From DATBFG01 sp036558645 (GTDB taxonomy: Bacteria > Acidobacteriota > Terriglobia > Terriglobales > Acidobacteriaceae): 64,000 nucleotides of DNA. Positions 53,804 to 61,152 of the stretch are shown in pieces. A model generated the notes under the pieces. The model was not told where the DNA came from. It was given only the letters and a program-made list of their open reading frames with translations, and did no database searches. Each line of letters opens with the position of its first letter. Position 1 is the stretch's first letter. The position numbers and the translations under genes were made by a program. The stretch is from positions 1 through 64,000 of the forward strand of contig DATBFG010000004.1 of NCBI GenBank assembly GCA_036558645.1, given 5' to 3'.

Positions 53804-55402
53804 ATGAAAGCACTTCGATGGACGGGCCTGGCCTTAATGTCAGGAATCCTGTCTTTAGCCGCTCTGCAGGCTCAAGTAAGTGTCGTCACGCAGCACAATG
53901 ATAATGGCCGTACGGGGCAGAACATAAACGAAACGATTCTGACCCCTTCGAACGTCAACGCGAACAGCTTCGGCAAGCTCTTTTCTCAGAACGTGGACGG
54001 GCAGGTCTACGCGCAGCCGCTGTATGTGCCTAACGTCAACATTCCCGCGCTAGGCACACACAATGTCGTCTACGTAGTTACCGAGCATGACAGCATCTAC
54101 GCGTTTGATGCTGACAACAATACCGGTGCGAATGCCTCGCCCCTGTGGCAAAAAAGCCTGATCGATCCTGCCCACGGAATTACCAGCGTCTCCAGCGGAG
54201 ATGTGAGTTGCGGCGACCTGGTTCCGGAGATCGGCATTACGGGAACCCCGGTCATTGATCTTGCGACGAATACCATGTATCTCACAGCCAAGACCAAGGA
54301 GAACGGTCGCTTTGCCCAACGCCTGCATGCCCTGGACATCACGACGGGAAACGAAAAGTTCGGGGGTCCGGTATTGATCAAGGCTCGCGTTCCGGGAACG
54401 GGCGACGGCTCAGTCAACGGCTTCATCTCGTTCAGTCCTCTTCGCGAAGGACAACGCGCCGGGTTACTGCTGCAGAATGGTGCTGTTTACGTCGCGTGGT
54501 CTTCGCACTGTGATATTGGCCCCTATCATGGATGGGTTATGAGTTTTAGTGCTTCGACTTTGCAACCGATCGCGGCTTGGAATTCCACCCCGGACGGCGG
54601 TCTCGGTGGATTTTGGTCCGCAGGAGCAGGTCTCGCGGCAGACAGTAATTTCAACACCTACGTGGTTACCGGGAACGGCACGTTCGATGTGGATAAGCAT
54701 GGCCGAGACTATGGTGACAGCATCATCAAGCTGCCACCGCCGACGTCGAAGACCTTTCGTGTCGCTGATTTCTTTACCCCGTACGACCAGCAGGCCCTCA
54801 GCGATGCCGACGCTGACGTTGGTTCTGGAGGGGTCATGTTGGTGCCCGATCAGACCGGACCTCATCCGCATCTGCTCATCGAAGCTGGCAAGCAGGGAAC
54901 GATTTACGTGATCGATCGCGATCACATGGGGAAATTCAATCCCAACAACAACGATCAGATTGTTCAGAGCCTGACAAGTATCGTCGGCGGACTGTGGTCT
55001 GTTCCCGCCTGGTGGAATAACACCGTTTATGTCGGCGGCGCGGGCGACTACGTGAAAGCGTTCAGTTTCGACCCGGTTACGGACCTCATATCCGACGGTC
55101 CGGTCCAACAGACAGGCACGTTCTACGGATATCCCGGGCCCACGCCATCCATCTCGGCCAACGGCAATACGAATGGCATCGTATGGACCTTGCAGACGGA
55201 GAGCTATGGGTCGGGAGTGACGATCCTTCATGCCTACGACGCCACCAATCTCGGGAGTGAGCTCTACAACACCAAGCAAAGATCTAGCCGCGACAACCCC
55301 GGCGGCGCGGTCAAGTTCACTGTCCCGACCATCGCCAATGGAAAGGTGTACGTTCCAGCAGTCAAGCGGTTGAGCGTATACGGACTGCTGGGCACACACT
55401 GA
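53804..55402 (+). CDS. Secreted PQQ-type beta-propeller protein (paralogue 2)
   Basis: 532 residues, paralogous to 25158-26747: signal peptide, then VVTQHNDNGRTGQN, followed by blades with HNVVYVVTEHDSIYAFD and HALDITTGNEKFGG, GAGLAADSNFNTYVVTGNGTFD, and GNTNGIVWTLQ. No enzymatic or PQQ ligands stand out. AGGGGA precedes the ATG at 53804; the frame opens nine codons earlier. A hairpin follows the stop codon. Expression and role unknown; likely envelope or extracellular. Confidence 0.8.
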   Translation: MKALRWTGLALMSGILSLAALQAQVSVVTQHNDNGRTGQNINETILTPSNVNANSFGKLFSQNVDGQVYAQPLYVPNVNIPALGTHNVVYVVTEHDSIYAFDADNNTGANASPLWQKSLIDPAHGITSVSSGDVSCGDLVPEIGITGTPVIDLATNTMYLTAKTKENGRFAQRLHALDITTGNEKFGGPVLIKARVPGTGDGSVNGFISFSPLREGQRAGLLLQNGAVYVAWSSHCDIGPYHGWVMSFSASTLQPIAAWNSTPDGGLGGFWSAGAGLAADSNFNTYVVTGNGTFDVDKHGRDYGDSIIKLPPPTSKTFRVADFFTPYDQQALSDADADVGSGGVMLVPDQTGPHPHLLIEAGKQGTIYVIDRDHMGKFNPNNNDQIVQSLTSIVGGLWSVPAWWNNTVYVGGAGDYVKAFSFDPVTDLISDGPVQQTGTFYGYPGPTPSISANGNTNGIVWTLQTESYGSGVTILHAYDATNLGSELYNTKQRSSRDNPGGAVKFTVPTIANGKVYVPAVKRLSVYGLLGTH

Positions 55403-55420
55403 GTCCTCATCGCGAAAAAC

Positions 55421-55445
55421 GGGAGCCGTACCACGGCTCCCTCGC
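55421..55445 (+). terminator. Terminator-like hairpin after the propeller gene
   Basis: GGGAGCCGT pairs with ACGGCTCCC (9 bp, loop of 3). The T-run after it is weak (CTTTG), so it may be only a partial terminator. Confidence 0.55.
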
Positions 55446-55449
55446 TTTG

Positions 55450-56436
55450 ATGAATAACAATCCCATCATGACCGCGGTCGTTCTTTCCGCATTGCTGTTC
55501 CTTGTGCCATTCGCGTGTGCGCAACAGCAGCAGCCGAAATCTTGCGTTGCTCCACACTACAAAATTGTTCCCGTTCCGATTCATCCTACGCAGATCAATA
55601 ACGCTGGTCAGATCTCAGGCACCACGAAAGCGCGCAAAGCGGCACTTTGGTCTCAGAAGCGCGGAGTACGTCTCGCTCCTATACCGTCCGGCTATGTCTT
55701 CGCCGAGGGCGTCGGCTTGAATGCAGCGGGGCACTTGATCGGTGTCGTCACGACCGAGGATGGCAGCGAGCGGCACGCATTTCTATTTGTGAACGAAAAG
55801 ACGGTGCTCCTTCCCGGAGAGCAATCCAGAGCAACTGCGATCAACGACAGTGACGAAATCGCAGGCGAGGCTCGGATCGCCGGAAAATCAGCGACCACTC
55901 CGGTAGTCTGGCGAAACCGTGTTCCAGTCGATCTCGGCGCATGTTGCGGTGGCACTGCGTTTGCTCTGAACAATCAAGGCCAGGTTGCAGGAGAGAGCTA
56001 CGACGCTGAAGGGCATTATCACGCCTTTCTATGGGACCAGGCACACGGCATGAAAACGATCGGACCGGTCGACGATTATAGTTCCGCCGCGGCGATCAAC
56101 AATACCGGTCGATTGGTGGTCCAAGCTTTTCCTCGCACCTTTCTATACGAAAACGGCAAGCTGAATCCGCTCGACGTCACTGCAGATCCGATGCAGCCAA
56201 GATCTCTGAACGACTGCGGAGGAATGGTCGGCTCATTCGGCAAGTTTTCCGATGCCTCCAAAGCCTTCGTCTGGGACCAGGCGCATGGGCTCAAGGATTT
56301 GAATGACCTAGTTACTTCTGCTACAGGATGGAAACTCGAAGTCGCAGCCGGCATCAACAATCGCGGCGAGATCGTCGGCTGGGGAGACTACAAGGGCGAG
56401 GAAGATTCCGGCTTCTTGCTTTTGCCGCAATGGTAA
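55450..56436 (+). CDS. Secreted HAF-repeat protein
   Basis: 328 residues. Signal peptide (VLSALLFLVPFACAQ), then about eight repeats of the extracellular HAF type, for example HAFLWDQAHGMKTIG, AINNTGRLVV, AFVWDQAHGLKDL, GINNRGEIVGWG, ALNNQGQVAGES. These repeats form a beta-propeller-like surface protein. Starts 47 bases after the previous stop, with a terminator-like hairpin between. Confidence 0.75.
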   Translation: MNNNPIMTAVVLSALLFLVPFACAQQQQPKSCVAPHYKIVPVPIHPTQINNAGQISGTTKARKAALWSQKRGVRLAPIPSGYVFAEGVGLNAAGHLIGVVTTEDGSERHAFLFVNEKTVLLPGEQSRATAINDSDEIAGEARIAGKSATTPVVWRNRVPVDLGACCGGTAFALNNQGQVAGESYDAEGHYHAFLWDQAHGMKTIGPVDDYSSAAAINNTGRLVVQAFPRTFLYENGKLNPLDVTADPMQPRSLNDCGGMVGSFGKFSDASKAFVWDQAHGLKDLNDLVTSATGWKLEVAAGINNRGEIVGWGDYKGEEDSGFLLLPQW

Positions 56437-56543
56437 GTAGCTGAATCACGCCGAAACCATCTCTGATTATCGTGCAGCCGAAGTACGGCCCGACGAATCC
56501 AAAAAAAAAGAGCTCTGGCAAACAATTTCAGATTGGAGGATGA

Positions 56544-57020
56544 ATGCAAGAACGTTTTGACATGCTGAAGTTATCGGGCGGAGCAGTAAAGGCCATGCTC
56601 GCCCTTGAGCAATATCTCCATAGCTCTGGTCTGGACGAAGGCCTGATCCACATGCTGAAACTGCGAGCTTCCCAGATCAATGGCTGCGCTTACTGCATCG
56701 ACATGCACTGGAAGGATGCCCGGGCTGTTGGCGAGACCGAGCAGCGTCTCTATGGCCTCGATGCGTGGGAAGAATCCCGCTATTACAACGACCGCGAAAG
56801 GGCCGCATTGGCCTGGATCGAAGCCGTCACTCGGATCAGCGAAACCCATGCTCCGGATGACGTCTATGAGAACCTGCAAAAGCACTTCAACGAAAAGGAA
56901 ATCTCAGACCTCACCGTCCTGGCTGCAGTGATCAATTCCTGGAATCGTATGTCGATTGCCAGCCGGAAGGCTGCAGGAGACTACGCTCCACCGAAATTAC
57001 ACGCGCAGAAGACCGCGTAA
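56544..57020 (+). CDS. AhpD-like carboxymuconolactone decarboxylase family protein
   Basis: 158 residues. The CxxC with a following His, CAYCIDMH (Cys48, Cys51, His55), is the AhpD active site, so a peroxidase or thiol-redox role is more likely than decarboxylation. Starts MQERFDMLKLS; GGAGG lies 5 bases before the ATG. A strong hairpin follows the stop. Confidence 0.88.
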   Translation: MQERFDMLKLSGGAVKAMLALEQYLHSSGLDEGLIHMLKLRASQINGCAYCIDMHWKDARAVGETEQRLYGLDAWEESRYYNDRERAALAWIEAVTRISETHAPDDVYENLQKHFNEKEISDLTVLAAVINSWNRMSIASRKAAGDYAPPKLHAQKTA

Positions 57021-57028
57021 GACAGACT

Positions 57029-57071
57029 CAGAGTCCGCGCAGAGCGACACGAACCCTCTTCGCGGACTCTG
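57029..57071. terminator. Hairpin between convergent genes
   Basis: CAGAGTCCGCG pairs with CGCGGACTCTG (11 bp, loop of 21). No strong T-run on either side, so it may be an RNA-stabilising 3' structure as much as a terminator. Confidence 0.55.
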
Positions 57072-57089
57072 CATTCCTTAAGATTTTCC

Positions 57090-58070
57090 TTATTGCTGAG
57101 GCGCGAAGTACCCTCGTCGGGAACGCACTTGGAGGTCTTTCTTCAGGGCAGTAATTTCAATCGACCGGAATCGTCCGTCAGCGTCGAAATCCGCCGGACG
57201 ATAAGAAACTACATATTGGCTGCGGAGTTCATCCTCGATAGCTGCGAACGAATTCTTGATGTCTTTCTCCTTGAAGGGGAAGAAAGCGCGGCCACCGGTC
57301 GCATCAGTAATCTGCTCCAGCGTCTTGTCACCCCGGAGAATCAGTCCGCTATCGTCGGTGGAAATGGCATAAATGGTGACTTCGGCCCGCTGTGCCATCT
57401 CGATCGCCTGAGTCCGGGTGACATCGCTCTGATTATCCTCGCCATCGCTGATGACAATTAGGGCTCGGCGGATCGGATGGTCCGGCTTATCTTTCGCTAG
57501 CTTTTCCCGGCAGGCGCGATAGACGGCGTCAAAGAGTGCTGTTCCTCCGCCGTTGCGCAACTGATGCACTCCGTTCGTAAGCGACTGGATGTTGTCGGTA
57601 AAGTCCTGCGTGATCTGCGAGCGGCTGCTGAAGCCCATCACGAAGGCCTTATCGAAATTCGCCCGCAGAGTGCGCTCCATGAAGTCGAGTGCAGCCTGTT
57701 TTTCGAATTCGAATCGGCTGTGTACCGAACCGCTTGTATCCACGAGAAGCCCAAGCTCCAGCGGCAGGTCTGTTTCTCGCCGGAAATTGTCGATCGATTG
57801 CGGCGGCTTATGATCGTCGAGAATGGCAAAGTCGGTCTGATTCAGATTGCGCACGAACTTTCCATGCTTGTCCGTGGCGATAAACAGCACGTTCACTTCA
57901 TCGACGCGCTTACGGATGGTGAGAACTGAATCGTCAGATGTGGAATCTGCGCTAAAAGGGGCTGCAGGAGTCGCCGCGCCGGACGGCAAAAATGCGGACT
58001 GGCCAGTGGCCCTGGGTGCGAACAGCACCAGCGCCCCTGCCAAGGACAAAGTCATAGGTATGTACTTCAT
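57090..58070 (-). CDS. VWFA-related secreted protein (acidobacterial type)
   Basis: 326 residues. Signal peptide (LSLAGALVLFAPRATG), then LNQTDFAILDDHKPPQ, characteristic of the VWFA-related family, and a von Willebrand A domain with the MIDAS motif DTSGS followed by GGGTALFDAVY and ISDGEDNQSD. Metal-dependent protein binding at the cell surface is expected. I chose the ATG at 58070; an upstream GTG (58094) is equally lacking a ribosome binding site. Confidence 0.85.
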   Translation of the reverse strand: MKYIPMTLSLAGALVLFAPRATGQSAFLPSGAATPAAPFSADSTSDDSVLTIRKRVDEVNVLFIATDKHGKFVRNLNQTDFAILDDHKPPQSIDNFRRETDLPLELGLLVDTSGSVHSRFEFEKQAALDFMERTLRANFDKAFVMGFSSRSQITQDFTDNIQSLTNGVHQLRNGGGTALFDAVYRACREKLAKDKPDHPIRRALIVISDGEDNQSDVTRTQAIEMAQRAEVTIYAISTDDSGLILRGDKTLEQITDATGGRAFFPFKEKDIKNSFAAIEDELRSQYVVSYRPADFDADGRFRSIEITALKKDLQVRSRRGYFAPQQ

Positions 58071-58370
58071 TCCACGCCCGTCCAATTTTTTCACGGCAAG
58101 CCACGGCTCCCGGCTTCCACGTCTAGGCTCCTAAACGTCTCACACCTATATGGATGCACGCAGAGGGCCGAAAGCCTCTGCCGGAGGCTTTTTTGCCAGT
58201 CTCGACTGTAGGGGAGCGTAGGGGTTACCGCCAAGTTACAAAAGGAGCTACCGTTAGGTCATGGACAGGACCATGCTAATGCACAAGTTCCCGCCGGGCG
58301 CTGTCCTTCTGGAACTCTTGCGGTGATTCACCTCTCGGTTAAGATTTCTCCAATCAGGAGAGATTCAGAA
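58071..58370. other. Divergent intergenic region with structured leader
   Basis: About 300 bases between the VWFA gene and the SYLF gene. It contains the alternative hairpins described at 58161-58194 and presumably both promoters. No gene is supported. Confidence 0.45.
58161..58194 (+). promoter_or_regulatory. Attenuator-like pair of exclusive hairpins
   Basis: Hairpin 1: CAGAGG (58161-58166) with CCTCTG (58175-58180). Hairpin 2: AAGCCTC (58172-58178) with GAGGCTT (58184-58190) running into T6. They share CCTC, so they cannot form together, the layout of a terminator/antiterminator switch. It lies about 180 bases before the SYLF gene ATG. Confidence 0.4.
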
Positions 58371-59084
58371 ATGAAAAAGGCAACCTTATTGCTCCTCGCA
58401 TTCTTGTCTTTGCCTTTGTTTGCGTTCGCTACCGACCACGAGAAAGAAAGCAACCGGGTTCAAGACGCCGGAGAAGTCCTCGGCGAGATTCTCAATATCC
58501 CCGACAACATTCCCAAAGAACTATTGGATCGCGCCGAATGTGTGATCGTACTGCCCTCGGTCAAGAAGTTCGCGATCGGCATTGGCGGAAGCTATGGCCG
58601 CGGCGTAATGGACTGCCGCAGCGGTGACCGCTACACGGGAGGTTGGGGTGCGCCCGCTCTCTATGCGCTCGAAGGTGGCAACATTGGCTTCCAACTTGGA
58701 GGGCAGGCCACAGATTTCGTCCTACTGGTGATGAATCCCAAGGGGGCCAAGTCACTACTCGGTAGCAAGGTTAAGCTGGGCGCCGACGCTGCCGCTGCCG
58801 CTGGTCCGAAAGGCCGCAGCGCACAAGGCGCAACCGACGTAGTGATGGCAGCCGAAATTCTCTCCTATTCGCGTTCGCGAGGTCTTTTCGCCGGAGTCTC
58901 GCTCGAGGGTTCGACGCTTCGCTCCGACGGACGCGCCAATGAGAAACTCTATGGCGAAAGCCTGAGCGCAAAAGATATCATTCGGCTTGGGAAAGTTGGT
59001 GTTCCGAGCTCGGCCCAGGAATTGGTCGCAATTTTGAACCAGCATTCTCCACGAAACCTGTCGGACCCGAAGTCACTGAAATAG
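58371..59084 (+). CDS. Secreted SYLF (lipid-binding) domain protein
   Basis: 237 residues. Signal peptide (MKKATLLLLAFLSLPLFAFA), then the SYLF/Ysc84 domain with IPDNIPKELLDRAECVIVLP, KFAIGIGGSYGRGVM, APALYALEGGNIGFQLGGQATD and RSRGLFAGVSLEGS. The domain binds phosphoinositides in eukaryotes; bacterial members are periplasmic and of unknown use. AGGAGAG precedes the ATG at 58371. Confidence 0.9.
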   Translation: MKKATLLLLAFLSLPLFAFATDHEKESNRVQDAGEVLGEILNIPDNIPKELLDRAECVIVLPSVKKFAIGIGGSYGRGVMDCRSGDRYTGGWGAPALYALEGGNIGFQLGGQATDFVLLVMNPKGAKSLLGSKVKLGADAAAAAGPKGRSAQGATDVVMAAEILSYSRSRGLFAGVSLEGSTLRSDGRANEKLYGESLSAKDIIRLGKVGVPSSAQELVAILNQHSPRNLSDPKSLK

Positions 59085-59114
59085 GCCCACGTTCTCCGAT
59101 AGCGAAGCCGAAGC

Positions 59115-59696
59115 ATGAAAAATGCCACCGACATTGTGCGCTGCAGTTGGGCGCGCAACGATCTGGCAATCCGCTACCACGACGAGGAATGGGGTGTCCC
59201 CGTTCATGACGACCATCTGCTGTTTGAATTCCTTATTCTTGAAGGCGCGCAGGCCGGGCTGAGTTGGGACACAATTCTCCAGAAGCGCGAGAACTATCGC
59301 AAGGCATTCGATCGGTTCGATGCGAAACGCATCGCGAAGTACGACAAACGGAAAATCGCAGAGCTGCTGAAGAATCCTGGAATCGTTCGCAACCGCCTGA
59401 AGATTGCCTCGACGCTTTCGAACGCCAGACACTTCCTCGAAGTTCAGAAAGAATTCGGCTCTTTTGACAAGTACATATGGCAGTTTGTCGGAGGCAAGCC
59501 CAAGGTCAATCGATGGCGCAAAGGGGCCGCCGTTCCCGCACGCACACCCGAGTCCGACGCCATGAGCAAAGACTTGAAGAAGCGCGGATTTAATTTCGTG
59601 GGCTCAACGATTTGCTACGCCTTAATGCAGGCGACCGGGATGGTGAATGATCACGCAGTGGAGTGCTTCCGGTACAGAGAATTGGCCCGGCTGTGA
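59115..59696 (+). CDS. tag: DNA-3-methyladenine glycosylase I
   Basis: 193 residues. Removes 3-methyladenine from alkylated DNA. Family marks: RCSWARND near the start with zinc ligands Cys10 and His22 (HDEEWGVP), LEGAQAGLSW (42-51, including the base-recognition Glu), and C-terminal ligands in NDHAVECFRY. ATG at 59115. Confidence 0.96.
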   Translation: MKNATDIVRCSWARNDLAIRYHDEEWGVPVHDDHLLFEFLILEGAQAGLSWDTILQKRENYRKAFDRFDAKRIAKYDKRKIAELLKNPGIVRNRLKIASTLSNARHFLEVQKEFGSFDKYIWQFVGGKPKVNRWRKGAAVPARTPESDAMSKDLKKRGFNFVGSTICYALMQATGMVNDHAVECFRYRELARL

Positions 59697-59766
59697 CCTG
59701 TGTTTTCGTGTAAAATCTTCTAGTTAACCCCCGCTCGCGCCGCCTTGGCAGCGGGCAGTTTCCCGT

Positions 59767-59843
59767 CGGGACGTGGCTCAGCCTGGTAGAGCACTCGCTT
59801 GGGGTGCGAGGGGTCGGCAGTTCAAATCTGCCCGTCCCGACCA
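59767..59843 (+). tRNA. tRNA-Pro (anticodon GGG)
   Basis: 77 nt cloverleaf with encoded CCA. Acceptor stem CGGGACG pairs with CGTCCCG (59833-59839), discriminator A, CCA at 59841-59843. The anticodon arm CTCGC-TTGGGGT-GCGAG gives GGG. TPsiC arm GGCAG-TTCAAAT-CTGCC. Confidence 0.97.
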
Positions 59844-59914
59844 TTGTTCTCTTCATTCACCGCGTAGTCACAACTACAGTGTCCCGGGACGTACGGACAG
59901 AGTCGTCCGTCAAT

Positions 59915-61039
59915 TCAGGCTGTAACCATCTTGGCCGACCAACTCTTTACGAATGAGCCGAAGAGATCGAGCGCGTTGGAGAAATCATCTCCGGATGCGG
60001 CAAAGCCTAGTCGGAAATGCGAGGACGTATCGAAGCAATCGCCGGGAGCCAACAGGATTCCTTGCTCGGCAGCAGCTTGGCAGAAGGGGCGCTCCTTCTC
60101 TCCGCTCACCAGCCAGGGGAACGCGGTCATGCCGCCTTGTGGTGGAATCCAATCCAGAACGTCGCGATGTTCTTCCATGAAGGCTTCAAGCAGCTTGAGA
60201 TTCCGGCTGGCGACCTCCTGAGTCTTGCCCAGCACGATTTCGCGCTTTCGGATTGCGATCTCGGAAAGAATTTCTCCGGTACCGGTGTTCGAGATCGAGA
60301 AGTAAGCGCGAGCGTTCCAGTATTGTGCCCGGCGCTTGGCGTCATGCTCGATCATCCATCCTGTACGCACTCCGGCGATTGAAAACGCCTTCGACAAGTC
60401 GGAGATCACGGTGGCGTGCGGCAGGCGAGCAGCCGAGGTCGTAGACCTCCCATGGTAGATGGGATGGTAAACCTCATCACTCACTAACTGGATTCCACGT
60501 TCGGTGGTGAAGGCGTGCAGCGCTTCCATTTCCTCGTCAGCGATAGTCGCACCGGTTGGGTTATGGGGGCTGTTCACCAGAATGAGTTTGGTCTTCGAGT
60601 CAGCCAGCCGCTTGATTTCGTCGGGGTCAATTCGAAATCCGTTCTCCCGCCGCACGCGATAGAAACGCGTTTCCAGCCCCAACGATTCCGGAAGCGCTGA
60701 AAAGGTAGTGAATCCGGGCAGTGGGATGATTACGTTAGCGCCCGGCTCGGCGGCAAGCCACATCAGGGTTACGAGCGCCTCGGAAGAGCCGGTTACGATC
60801 TGTACCGCGTCGATCGGCACGTCCTGCATTTCAGCAATTGCCTGACGCAGGCTGTCCGCGCCAGCGGGTCTGCCGTAGACCAATTTGTGATTGAGGAAAT
60901 GGTGATGCATTGCCTGATCGCCGAGGGCGAGGATATCGCTAACCGTCCACGTGGGTCCGGTGCTCGCAGCCAAATTGAATTTTGTGCTGTGTTCATATTG
61001 ATCGAGCCAGGCATCGAGCAAAAAGGGTTTGAGTTGCAT
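59915..61039 (-). CDS. Pyridoxal-phosphate aminotransferase, class I/II
   Basis: 374 residues. Schiff-base lysine in SDLSKAFSIAGVRTGW, with NSPHNPTG and DEVYHPIY before it. Starts MQLKPFLLDAWLDQYEH, then LAASTGPTWTVSDIL, a pattern of the capreomycidine-synthase-like or MalY-like aminotransferases rather than AspC. Substrate unknown. GAGGTG precedes the ATG. Confidence 0.87.
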   Translation of the reverse strand: MQLKPFLLDAWLDQYEHSTKFNLAASTGPTWTVSDILALGDQAMHHHFLNHKLVYGRPAGADSLRQAIAEMQDVPIDAVQIVTGSSEALVTLMWLAAEPGANVIIPLPGFTTFSALPESLGLETRFYRVRRENGFRIDPDEIKRLADSKTKLILVNSPHNPTGATIADEEMEALHAFTTERGIQLVSDEVYHPIYHGRSTTSAARLPHATVISDLSKAFSIAGVRTGWMIEHDAKRRAQYWNARAYFSISNTGTGEILSEIAIRKREIVLGKTQEVASRNLKLLEAFMEEHRDVLDWIPPQGGMTAFPWLVSGEKERPFCQAAAEQGILLAPGDCFDTSSHFRLGFAASGDDFSNALDLFGSFVKSWSAKMVTA

Positions 61040-61152
61040 CCGAGCACCTCGGCGGACGTTAGTTCCTGGTATTGATTCAGGAAGTTAGTGCAGGGATGAA
61101 GTTTTCTTACAGCTCAAATGGGCGCACTCCGCTTTCCAGCTAACTCGTTGAG

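Noticed and set aside
54464..55399. 311-codon - strand frame
   Set aside because: Antisense to the PQQ-like propeller gene; no domain, no ribosome binding site.
59590..59856. 88-codon - strand frame reading GRFELPTPRTPSECSTRLSHVP
   Set aside because: It is the reverse strand of the tRNA-Pro gene; this peptide is a well-known annotation artefact.
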